Source: Desmodesmus armatus (lineage: Eukaryota > Chlorophyta > Chlorophyceae > Sphaeropleales > Scenedesmaceae). Taken from it: a stretch of DNA of 64,000 nt. Below, in pieces: positions 43,627 through 55,413 of this stretch. The stretch covers positions 186,001 to 250,000 of the forward strand of contig VIIQ02000689.1 in the NCBI GenBank assembly GCA_007449985.2, written 5' to 3'. Position numbers and translations under genes: made by a program. Position 1 is the first letter of the stretch. Every line of letters begins with the position of its first letter. The notes beneath the pieces are model-generated. The model was not told where the DNA came from. It saw only the letters and a list, made by a program, of their open reading frames with translations, and did not search any database.

Positions 43627-46600
43627 CAGTTGTGACGACAGAGCGCAAGAGGATTTTTGACACAAGCTGGGCTGATTGCTTGGCCGCCTGTGGTTTATGC
43701 CCCCCCCCCTGCCCAGGGGCCAGCCAGCACCAGCGTGCGCGCTGGGTGGTGTCGTCTGTGCAGCAGCTCTTGGGCAGCAGGGATGAGGGGTGGCGGTGCA
43801 GCCGGGATGCTGGTTGTGGTTGAACTTCCTCTCAGTGGAAGGCCAAAGGTGGCATGGTAGAGTTGCAGTCTGCAGCTTGTTTTCTGGGGGGTATTACGAG
43901 AGGTGATTGAGCATGTGATGGTGTTGTCTGTCATACTAAGCGGGAGAGTGTGCTGGGTGCACATGCAGGGGCGAAGAGATGCACCACGATGTGCTGTACT
44001 GGGAGCCGGGGGCTGTGTGGGGTGGCAAGTGCCAGCTGTTCCTTGCCATGGATGGTATGCAGGGCCCATCGATGGGGTCCTGTGTAGGGGAATTACTCTG
44101 CCGGTGTTTTGTCGGGGTGCCGTTGTGACCGTGTGATGGTCTGGATATGAGGCTGTCGCATGTTTTGGTGCCGCCGTATTTGCGGGTCATGCTGCGCACT
44201 CAATCGCGCCAGCTTGTTGTTGGGTGTCCGCCTGTCTGTGCTTCCCATCCGGGTGCTCGCATAAGGGAACTCAACCCTGCTACACGTACAGCACACAAGG
44301 GAGAATGTGGCCGTGGGTCCATGTGATCTGTGGTTGCAGTGGCCCCAGCACAGGACAGGCTGTCTGCGCATTTGTGGGCTGTCACCCAGTGGGCGTGGGT
44401 GAATGATGACGTATTGTGGCAAGCGCAAAGTCCTGTGCATATCCTGTGCACGGGCTTCGTTGTGGTGTGTCGTGCTGTGTGGTCTGCGTTGTGGTGTGTC
44501 GTGCTGGTGGTGGTTTTTGTGGTGTGCCAGCTATCAACGCAATGGGCTCTGAACAGCCATGCTGCTGCCTCAGGGGGCACATCACTGTTTCTGCTGCCTG
44601 TCAAGCTGGCTTCATAGTAGGGGTCGTGCCGGTTCGTGTTCGCACACAGCAGAGTGTGTCGCTTTTTTGGGCCTGATTGACCAACAGGGCTATTGTCCCC
44701 TGTTGGCTTGAGATGTTGCACAAGAGGGTGCTCTCGCTTGCGCTATGTGCTGCTGATTGGTTTGGGTGTTGCTCGGAGAAGGCAATACACCCCAGAGGGA
44801 TAATTGTGCACTAGTGCAAGCCATGATTGCTGAAGGTGGCATCACCTACTAGCCCACTGGTGATCTACGTCGTGAGGGTGGTGGGCTTGTGAGCTTTAGT
44901 ACCCATCTTAGCGGCCTGCTGCAGCATCCTGCACAGTAAACCAACCATGGCGCCTGTGAGTGTCGAGTTTCTGGGGAAACGGCTGCTGGGCTACAAAGCT
45001 GCGTGCCACAGGCCAGGCATCTGTTCTTGGAATGACTGGGCTGTGTCATGTGTGCTCACCCAGCCAACTGCACCCTGCCAGGGATGCTGGGATCATGGGC
45101 AGAGTTTGTAGAGGGAAATGCATGTTGCAGGCTGGTTGTCAGCCATGGTTGGCTGGTCCGGGCACTGGGACAAGTACCAGGGAGTGGAGGGGCGGGGTGA
45201 GGTGAGGTGGCGTGCAGCCTCCCCCACATGACCCACGCAAGTGTGATGCCTTGGCGTCGTTGGCGGTGGCTGCGATCACCGTAGCAACATCATAGACGAG
45301 TGCTTTGTGATGGGTTGCAATTTTTGTTGGGGTTACTGCAGTGTTCTGCAAGCCTTTGCATGCAGCAAGGGGAGCAGGCGCATATGCCTGGTGTTTGACC
45401 AAGGCTGCCCAGGCCTTGCTGTTTTGAAGGCGTGCACACACGGTTACGCTGTTGTTGATTATGGGGCGTCACAACAAGCTGCCAACTGTCGACGGTATGT
45501 TGGGACGCTCTTTTCTTTGGCCTGTGTGTCCGCGTCATGCACTGCACCTGTGCAGTGTTGGGGGCGGCACCGGGTGTGGATGTTTGAGGTGCGTCGCGCC
45601 TGCTGGTCTTATAGTGTGGGTGAGGAGGTACGGCCGTACCGCGGGGTTCCTGCTGGGTTTGCACCGGGGAGAGGTGGGGTTGCCATTCTTTTGGGCTGGA
45701 ATTCAGCAGAAACATTTTGCTTGCATGTTTTCGTGCAAGCATTATATGGGAAGGTTGTGGTGTTGTTCCTGTTGCCTTGTTGTATGATTTGGAAACATTT
45801 CTGGATGGATTGGCTGGCACACATGGTGTGCTGGTGACAGGCCAGCACAAGTCTGGATGTATCGTTTCTGTGTCAAGGGTTTCTGGTCGTGGCAAGGTTT
45901 GTGTTTACTGCTGTTGCAACTTGCAGCGCCTGCGATTGTACCGTTTATGGCATGCCTTCTTAGCAGTGGAGATGGCGGTTCCAATACTTGTGTTGCTGGG
46001 CAGCACACACTGAGGTCTTGCTCCCTTTAGCAAGGCTGCACACTTGCTGTGTCTTAGGCATGCATTCTGGTGTGGAAGCAGCTAAGCTGGTGATGGGTGA
46101 TTGGTTGGCTGTGGCATAGCAACTGTGAGTCTTGGCAGGTTGGTGTGCCATGGGGCACAATGTTTGTGAGCGACGATCATGTCCTGCATCGCACTCCTGC
46201 GCGGCTGTGCCGTCACCGCTTCTTTTCCTTCTGTACACTCAGGCCATGCTTTTATCCAAGCCCTGTGTTGCCTGGGCACCGAGTACTTGCCATCGAGCTT
46301 GGCAGACCTGCACATCTGACACACTTGAGGCCAGTGTGTCAAGCTGTGCAGGCTGCTTTCATGCAGCTGCTTGCACTCCGCCTGTACTCACCTTTTGATC
46401 GCAAGCAGCTTGTGGCTGGCAAGGGCGCAACGCCTTGCTGCCGCCCGTTGGCTCCTTGCTGGTACCAGCGGGTCCTGTCATCAGCAGCCAAGGTGCTGCT
46501 CGTTGCTTGCGCATGTCCCTTCCCTGCTCCCGCCCTCCCCGCGGGGTGCGGTGCATGCTTGCGAGCAGCTGCATGCTTGACACCACACGCCTTTGGCGAC

Positions 46601-49597
46601 CTTCTTCCTTTCTTCATCAAACGCTGGGCCCTGTCGGCAGCGCGGGTATGCATTGGGCGTTTTTCAACCTTCTGCGGTCAGGATACTGGGTAGGGGGCCA
46701 CTCTCCATGTCAAACCTTGCTGTGGAGTATGTAGTATCACGCATCCCTGCCCAGGACACCCATGGGTTAGGGCTGGGTTCTGCCTGTGGTGCCCTTGTTA
46801 GTGGAGAGCAAGCGAGCCTGTGATTACTGGAGTGTGCCCGGCTTGCGGGGGGGGGGCTGTCAATGTTAAAGTGTACTATGATTGGCTTGTCACAGTGGCC
46901 TGATCTGGTCTGCGTGCATAAGGTGGCGATTGCCCGTCATCACATCTACCATTGTCAAAGACGGCATGCATGCTGAAGTCTTGCACTTATGCTGCGTGTG
47001 GTGCAGCCAGGAATTGGGGAGGAGGGCAACCAGAGTGTGCACGCCACTTCAGCAGCACTGTGTACTGTACGGATATTGCACCGACCGCTGGCGTGTTTTT
47101 TGGCGTGCACTGTTTGAGCCACCACTCACACGCAGAGTGTCATGAGGCCTCTAGTATGCAGACTGTGACTTCTTTGGCATGCATGAGTCTGGGGGAGTGT
47201 TTGATTGAGGTGCATGATGGGCGTGCAGCATGACTTTGTTGGATCTTGGGCGGTGCTGTAGATCATGTGTCTGGTCGGGTGCTTTGGGGGTGGGAGTGTG
47301 CACAGTCAGGGGCCTGTTGGCTGGAGGCTGTTTGGGGCGTTTTGGGACCCTGTGGGCTTTTTGCTTGTAGCTACAGAGGCAAGTACGCATGGCACATGCT
47401 TGTATCGGCCTGTATGGTATATCGGCCCAGATGCAGCAATGGTTGTTTGGTCGTGGTCGCGTGGTTTGGCTGTTGTTTGTTGGTTGGTGGCCGGCTGACG
47501 AGCACAAGGTTCGTTGGCAGGATGCGTAGCCTGTAGTAGTAGTGTGTGTGCGCCCAGGCTGCAGCCCTGGCCCTTGAAGAGGAAGTAGGCATGGGAGGGG
47601 CCTGTAGAGCTGCATGTGTGGGTTGGTGTCCTTTGGGGGTTTATGGGTAGGTCCTGCTGGGACTGTGGGTCTCTGGCTGGGGTGCAAGGCTTGAGGCCAC
47701 TGTTTGTGGATGTCTGCTCTGATCCTTCAAACACCTGGCAACTATTGAGGGTTTGCAGGCTTGCAGTGATTTCAAAATCCACCAGGCCTGTAGTGCTCAA
47801 GCACACCAGTGCCTCAAGCCTAACCAGGTAACATACACCAACGTATTGCTGTGTGGTGGCTGACAACAAGGATTTGCCACAAGCACTATTGGCTGCACTG
47901 TTGACTTTGATTGTTTTTGCAGTGTTTGGTTCGGGTGTGCATGGGGGCTGTTGCCGCAAGGCTGTTGTTGCCATGGTACTACATGGCATTTTCTTTGGGT
48001 TGTTGAGCACGGTTGTGGCTGTTACCAGCGTGTCAGTTTGCTGTTGCACTGGCTGAGCTGCTGCACCAAGCAGCTGCTTGATTGGCATGCACTCCTGGGC
48101 ATGCGGAACGCCTGATTGACAGGTTTCCAGCAGCGTTGTGTTTGTCGCCTGCAGATGACTCAGCTACTGTTCTGCGTGCATGGGCAGCTAAGTGCTGGTC
48201 TCATTCAATCTGCTGTTGAGCCAGCGGTCGGCTTGTCCCTGCCACTTGTGTGAGGCTTTCCTGTTTATCAGCAGGCCGGTGGCACAACACCTGGGACCAC
48301 ATGTGGGCTGGCAGAGTGCATTAGCAGACCGGGCAGCAGTATCACAGACACTGTTTGCAGCCTTGTGTTGCCACGGATGCTTGACACAGCAGGGGCTGTC
48401 TCAGCACGCTATTGCAGACCGTGTCCTGTGAGAATGTGACACATACACAGTCAGTGAATGGACTCAAGTATGCCGCACAGCCATTGACGCTGTGACGGCC
48501 ACGGCGTCCTCGTCCCTCACCATGCACAGACCCTAGTAACAGGGCTGGTGCTGGTAGCCACTCCAATCGGCGCATGTGACGAGCATGCGACTTTGATCAG
48601 GGAGCCTGTATGGGGCATGGTGGTGATGTTAATGACAAAGAGCTAGAGCTGGCAATGGGTGCAGGTGTGACCTCAACCATTTCAACCAGGTTGGGCTCAT
48701 ATGTGTTGCGTATGGTGTATGAAGCTGGTGCATATTGGTGCAGCAGAGTGTACACCGCCCTGTTTTTTACACATCTGTAACATCTTGGGGCTGTCACCAC
48801 ACCTGTGTCAGGCAACGTTATCGTCGTGCGCTGCAGTGTCTGCTTGCAAGATGAGCATGTTTGCGGTGTGTTGCCATCACACACTGTGTCAGCAGCAGTC
48901 ACTGCTGCCTTGCTACGCAGCCATGAATGCTTTATCAAGACAAGACACCCAGGCTGGGATGTTGCGCTTGTGATGTTGAAGTGCGCAGGAAATGGTCAAC
49001 ACGGTTGCAACCCTTTCATAGCATGTGCCTCAAACTAGGCACAACAAGGCACATAGCACTGCTGCGCAATACCAAGTGGCAAGAGACTGCTGCAGCAGTC
49101 ACACTGCCAGAACTTGCCACAAAACAAGCACTTGCTGTCAGTGCAGAAGCAACCATGCATGGCACGCCCTCACATATGATCTGAATGCAGTGCAGGTACC
49201 TACTCAATGGTCAGCTGCAGTGACAGATTTATCCAGAACAAGATAGCTTGATGCCTGCAGCTGCAGCTGCCATACAATCGGCTATACAGTACAGTTTGTG
49301 CAGCTCGTTGCACGCTGCCTCAAGCCATCATTCCTGCAGCCTGATGATGGCCATGTGGTGCAGGAGAGATGCTGACGCCTGCTGATACCTAGGGATGGTC
49401 CCACAGGATGTGAACTAGTGCCGACGTGCGTCAGGTGTCCCAATTGAATGACTCACAACTGCAGCACAAGCAGGCTGTGCATGGCACACTGTGCCTGGCA
49501 CTTGACCAGGCTGGCTGGTGCTGGTGCTGTTGAATGTGTGCTGCCAGCAGCACGTCAGTTCTCCAAACATCAATTCTCCTCAACAACATCTCTCAAG
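43627..49597. other. Gene-poor stretch downstream of the hnRNP gene
   Basis: No recognisable gene. The plus strand is T/G-rich from about 43.8 to 48.2 kb (sense to the hnRNP gene). It becomes A/C-rich from about 48.8 to 49.3 kb (sense to the minus-strand EFCAB10-like gene). Minus ORFs such as 45290-45895 and 47306-48088 (260 codons) have no domain and sit on the T-poor strand, so I do not call them. No transposase or reverse transcriptase motif was seen. Confidence 0.6.
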
Positions 49598-50175
49598 TCA
49601 GTCTGAACCAAGGTCCTCATCAGTGCTGCTAGTGACACCTTTGCACAGAGGCGTCGCTGCCTGCAGCGACGTCTGCATGAAGGCCACAAACTCCTTCAGG
49701 CCCATGGCAGTTGCTGCTGCAGCTGGGTCCTGCTGTGGTGCGCGCTGCCCCAGCACAGTCCTCAACGCGTTGCTGGCCTGCTGCTGTGTGACGACACCAC
49801 GCTTGGTGATATCAAACATGGCAAACATGGTGCTCAGGTCCTGGGAGGTGAGCACAGGCTTTGTGCCGGCAACTTTGATCTTCTCGAGCTGCCCTACGAT
49901 GTACTGCTTGGGGTTGCTGGGCTTGTGGACCATGAGCTCTTCCAAAAGGCCCTGGAACAACCATGCAGGGATGGATAGTGCAGGACAGCGCAGGCGTGCA
50001 GCCATCAGCATGGCCAAATGCTTCAACTCTCAGCTGGATGCAACAGTGGTGCTTGTGTGAGCATGCCATGCTGAGGCTCGCTCACCTCCATGAGTTCGTT
50101 CAGATGGTGCTTCTCAAGGTACTGTTCTGTACTGAGCCTTGGGTCTGCAGTTGCTTGCTCAACTGTGCTGGCCAT
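49598..50175 (-). CDS. EFCAB10: EFCAB10-like ciliary protein (RIIa/Dpy-30-type domain plus EF-hand)
   Basis: Two phase-0 exons, 50086-50175 and 49598-49951 (147 aa). The start is MASTVEQATADPRLSTEQYL. The dimerisation/docking region continues KHHLNELMEGLLEELMVHK and PSNPKQYIVGQLEKIK, a typical RIIa fold sequence (LLxxLLxxRPxNPxxFI pattern). An EF-hand-like segment follows: DLSTMFAMFDITKRGVVTQQ with a weak calcium loop (D-I-T-K-R-G). The end is Thr/Ser/Asp-rich. This domain order and small size match vertebrate EFCAB10, which is expressed in ciliated cells. A role at radial spokes or docking on AKAP-like helices is inferred from the RIIa domain. Loop position 1 is Asp but later ligands are poor, so calcium binding is doubtful. 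Confidence 0.88.
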
Positions 50176-53100
50176 GGTGGAGACTGGTGCTGGCAGGCTG
50201 TCAAACGTTGCTGCTGCTGTCGTGTACAATCTACTGGGTCACCAGCTGCCACCGACAGCTGTGTACAGGGTGGGAAGCCCGTATGAATTGCTCGCGGACC
50301 TAGGCTGGTTTCAGATGCAGCTGTTTGACAGGTGGTGCACAGGTTCACACAGATGGGTGGGACTGCGGGCACTGGGCTGTGCGCTGACGTCCTTTTGGCG
50401 ATCAAGGCTTGGTTGCCCTCTCAATACGTCGATGCTTATGGAGGTGTGATCTTTTTTTTGTCACTGTTGCGAGTCAAACCATCATTTTCATTGTTACTTT
50501 TGCGGTGGAGGTTTCCCGCTCTGCTGAGCAGCAAGTGGCTGCGGTTGAGGGTTAACTTTCGTTCTCTGGTGTGTGGGTTCCTCCAGAGAACCACACTACG
50601 TCATGATCATGATTATTGAGTCATGAATGGGTCGACCTGTCGTTGCTTGCAAGCTTCAGCACAAATATGTGTGTCAGTCATGTACCATGTGTGTCCACAT
50701 GACTCAAACTGCAAGGGTGTGGGGAGGTGAGCCTGTCAAGCCTGGGGTATTGGGCCAACGGGCGGGATTGCCAAACATGCCGGGGGTTCACTGCTGGCCC
50801 CTCAGGGCCTGGGCTGGGGCTCAATCAATCGCTCAGTCGGCAAGCAAGTTGCAACAGAGCAACCTGATGGTCACACAGCTGCACCTCCTACACAAAGTGC
50901 TGGGCTATGCCTGGCTGGACAGGCTGACAACGTAATTGCCGTGGGTTGCTCGTGAACTGTGTTGCCTGGTACTGTCAACTTTCCCAACGATTGAACGCTC
51001 TACCCGCAGCCCAGGGCCTGTCCCATCTCTGTACATCCTCCTCTCGTCTCAAGAGTTGAACCCTTGTCCCCAAACGAGTGTATTTTCATAGTCAGCACTT
51101 GCATTTTTACACTGGGAGGCAGCCTCCACCACACAACTTGCAACTCACGGGGGACTCATACAGTGAAGGCAGCAACCATTCCCCCTTTTGCTAGCAAGCA
51201 AGCTAGCAGCGCTGCTCTCACCATCGGCTAACAGCGAGGGCTACCAGCGTGCCAAAGATATCCCCACCATAGCATGACATCTGCCACCTCCCCACTCCAG
51301 CCCCATCCAGGATCCGACGCAGCAGCTCAGTCAGCATGCGCTGCTGAGCATGCTCCACACAACCAAGTCTTACTCCACAACAAGGAGGGACGATTCTTGG
51401 GAAAGTTTCCATCACACAACACGCACGCTGGGCAAGCAGCAGAGGCACTGCACCTCTTGAGACCAGCGCACAACAAACTGCTGCCCACACGTGCACTTCC
51501 TGTTGGGTTGGGAGTTGGTACATGGCAATGCGATGGGACGTCAAGCATGCGCAAGACGTGGGGGTGAGGCGTGTAGCAGGGGGCTGCACAGCAACACAGC
51601 AGCTCAGGTCGCTCAAAGAGACGCCACTGCGCGCTGTGCTACTGTGCAGTACTTCCCTGTGCTTGGAATACCTGGCGCTTCAGCCAGGCCTCGAACCGGC
51701 ACCAAGTGTGTTGAAAAACCAACACAAGGCACAACAGAGTGCCCACACAGCGAACAAAGTACCCCTCAAAGAACCCAGACCCAACTTACAGGCCTCTCGG
51801 CGGAGCAGCAGCTCACTTCAGTCAAACAACGGACTCGAGACTGTATGACGCACGGCAGGGCAGCCAAAACATGAAGCACAGGGGCAAAGCATATGTTTTG
51901 CTCCTCCCAACACGCCAAACATGTGCTCCGGAGTGCACAGGGTGTGCAAAGTGATTCACCACCACATGGGGACTGCGCCATTTCTCCCCACAAAAAGTAT
52001 TCAACACCCCTAGCAGCCTGCAACCACAGTCTTGCCTATCTGCCACTGTTCAACAGCGATGGCAGTAATGGCAACCACCCCATGAGGACTCACAAAAAAG
52101 AAACGCCGCAGTGCTCAACACGCCTACAGGTGCAATCAACCTCGTCACAACACGCTCTCCATGACAAGCAGCCGACACAAAGAAGGTACCCTCACACATC
52201 TGTGCGCCTTAGCAATGACACACACGAGTGATTTTCACTTGCCACCTCCCTGCACTGCAGCTCACTTGCGTGCACCGCAGCTGAACCAGCTGCGCAGTGA
52301 CCCATGCTAAGTAAGTACCACCGAAAGCCCTCAGTATGCTACATGCCAAGCTCAGTACCACCACACCCTTGAGAGTTGCACATGCGCACAGAGTTGCACA
52401 TGCGCACAGAGTTACACAGCGCACAAAGGCTGCTAAAACAAGTCAATTCCTGCTGACCAAACCTCTCCCACACCATGTTGTTGACCACCATCCAAGTATC
52501 AAGGCCAGTCGACTGAAGTGGGTCGGCTTGCTGCAGGTTCAAAGCCTTAGGCATCATGAGACGTCCTGCCGCGCAATTGCCAGGGCCACCAACTGTCTCC
52601 TGTGCATGTAGGGTAGATACAGACACACTAAGCTCGAATTCAGCAACGCGTGTGCATGCAGGGGGCGACAACAGGACACATCTTGATGGCTTGTCCAAAA
52701 GGAATACCATAGTGAGGCATAGTGACGCAGACAAACACGTCCGAAATTGCACGTCAGCCCAGGCAAAAAGAAACCCCGGCAACCGCGACCCCGTACGCAA
52801 CATGACATGGCACAAAGCTAGACGCTGCGAGGAGACCAAAGTTGGCAAATGCCGTGAGGGGAAAGACCACAGCATGAGACTCTCCTGAAGCTGTGCTGAT
52901 GCCAGCAGGGCAACAGACACCAGTGTGCACAATAGAAGCTGCCACCCCCGTGCACACCGGGTTATTGCAACCCCGCTCCAAAATGCACAACAGCCCAGAA
53001 ACAGCCGGTGTGAGGGTACTACAGGATAAAGTGGGCTTGCATGGGCTGCCACCCCAGATGCTCACACCACAAATGACAAGTGAGCACCTCAATGACGGCT

Positions 53101-55413
53101 CATCCAGTATAAGCTCAAGCAGTGACGACAGATGGCGCTGCAACACACCCCTGCTCGTGTGGCCACTGACAGGAGCACCAACCAGACCTATGCGGGTGTT
53201 GTGCAGGAGGAGTGCGGCACTCAAAAACTCAACCAGTAACGAATGATAACACTGCAACACACCCCTGCTCGTGTGGCGACTGACAGGGGCACCAACCAGA
53301 CCTGTGCGGCTGTTGTGCGGGAGGGGTGCGGCACTCAGCAAGACACTTGATTCACGCGACAATCCAGCCGTGGCAGGGTCAGACAAGTAGATCTCACTGT
53401 CCTTGGACAGCAGATCAGCGAATAGATGTGACCGTCAGACAGGGTGGCTAGGCCGCCATGATGGCAGCGAATGTAACAAAGAGGCGCATGCACACCCGCA
53501 GGAGTGGGATGAGACTCAACCCATTTGACAACCCTGACCGCTTGGCCCCAAATAGCGCCTCGGACTTTCAGGCAACCAGCCTGCCATTGATTCAAAACAC
53601 GCTAGCGCGCTCTGACCACTCAGCAAGCCCGAGTCGCCCACAAACAGATCGTCCGCAAACAGATCCACCAACTCAAATGCAAGGCGATGTCTCTGCACAG
53701 CACAGCAGAGCCAGTGGGGTTGTTGGCAACAACCCCAGCACTGGTACGGCACAAGAGGACAGACGACCAAGCTTCCTCAACACCACATGTGATTCACGCC
53801 GGCTGCACGGATTGCAACTGATGCATCAGGAGAGGCGCATTGCCTGCCTTCACAGGGCAGCATGCCCTGCCAGCAGCTATTCGTGAATGCTATCTTGCAA
53901 CCGTGATCGGCTGCACAGATTAACAAACCCAATACCATAACAAACTTCCAGTGCAGACACATGGTGTGCACACCAACAGCACACAAGAAAGCCGGCCTCC
54001 GATGCAAACCTATTGAGTGCACACCAGATGCATACAAGCCAACGCAAAGAGCCCTGAAGCACCCTCACCTTCACCGCGCAGCACCACCTGTGGGTGATCA
54101 AGCTGCAAATCCAACTTCCGTGCCGCTAAAGATGACTCCTTCCCCTCCCTGATGTCGAGCGCAACTACAAGGCACTGCCACAGCATGTGCGCCACGCACA
54201 TACAGCATGCAACAAGCCACAAACCGGCCTCGCCCTGCTGTGTAGCCATATGGTTGGGCGTGAGGCAGCACACTCACAAACGTCTAGCACACCCTCGTGC
54301 GTGCAGAATGACAACGCCTGAAGCAGTGCAGTGTGAAAAGTGCCCTGGCACAAACGCTTCCAACAGTCATGCATGTGTATCCCTGGTGAACGGGGCATTT
54401 GCTGTACATGGCACGCCGACAGCCGGCCGAACCATGACACAGCCACACATGGTTGGGATTTGTAAGGGATGCTGGGCCTGGTTGCCAGGCCCGTTCATGC
54501 CATGTTCTAAACAAAGCACAAGCTCCTAGCCCCTGCTTCAAACAGGGGACGGCCAGAAGACTGTCAGTAAGGTGGTGGGATCAAAAGACTAGGTACTCCA
54601 CACAATCACCCCCTTTCCTCTTGCCTTGTGCTCATTCAGTAACACCTTCTGTTAAACACAGCGCCACCCATTCACAGCGCCGTGTCCCCACACCAGGCAC
54701 CACCAGTGACACTAACAACAGCCCCTGCAGTCACCAGGAGGCTACACAACACCAATATTACTCAGCTTCTGGGCCTCACCCAATGTGTTCTCAGAACCTG
54801 CTCAGTACCAATTGCTCTGCGCCTTGGCTCGCAAACCTGTGAAATAGGTTCAGAACGCGCAACAGTGATTTAGGCCTGTGAGTTAGTTCAGGCATCCATC
54901 CATCCTTCCATGCGTGGTATGTGCGCCTGTGCAGCCTGCATGGTATGTGCGCCTGTGCAGTCTGCAAGCACACCATGCTGCTGGCACGGTGTGCAAACGC
55001 TAATGCTTCCGGCATTGCAGCAGCCTGTGTGGAGTTCAAGGCCCCAGCAGGCACGTTCTAAGAGCACGAGGACAGACACAGACCATCCACACATATGAAC
55101 CCGATCAACCGCATCCCTTTCTGTATGCAGCACAGAATACCAGCACAGCACGCACAGTAGTGGCATGCAAATGATGGCAGCCCTGTTTGGCAGCCATGCC
55201 AGAGAGCGCCAGCAACCCCTGCAAAAGTGCAGGGCCAATCCACAGTCCACCATGCCCAAAATAACAATCCACCAAGCCCAATATAACATCACCAAGCGCA
55301 AGGGGCCTCACAGACGGACGCACGCAGGAGGTGCAACGTGCGCGCGCACACGCGCTGGCTTGGTGCAACATGCACATTCACACTCTGCACCATGCGCCTT
55401 CAACCCCAGGCAC
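50176..55413. other. Gene-poor stretch downstream of the RRM/KH gene
   Basis: No recognised gene. The plus strand is A/C-rich from about 51 to 55.4 kb, that is, T/G-rich in the sense of the minus-strand RRM/KH gene. A minus reading at 51218-51380 (MLTELLRRILDGAGVGRW) looks somewhat protein-like but is isolated. Small repeats: 52376-52425 (three copies of GAGTTGCACATGCGCACA with variation) and the duplicated block at 53139-53340. Confidence 0.55.
53139..53340. repeat. Direct duplication of about 90 bp
   Basis: 53139-53228 and 53249-53340 share CTGCAACACACCCCTGCTCG, CACCAACCAGACCT and TGCGGCACTCA at the same spacing, about 90% alike, with a 20-bp spacer. Confidence 0.9.

Noticed and set aside
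45290..45895. A 201-codon minus ORF and a 176-codon plus ORF on the same DNA
   Set aside because: Mutually exclusive, of biased composition, and without family resemblance.
47306..48088. A 260-codon minus-strand ORF
   Set aside because: It lies on the A/C-rich, T-poor strand, where stop codons are rare. No domain, no splice-supported neighbours.
51218..51616. A minus ORF with MLTELLRRILDGAGVGRW
   Set aside because: Isolated, no recognised family, no partner exons found. Left as part of the gene-poor stretch.
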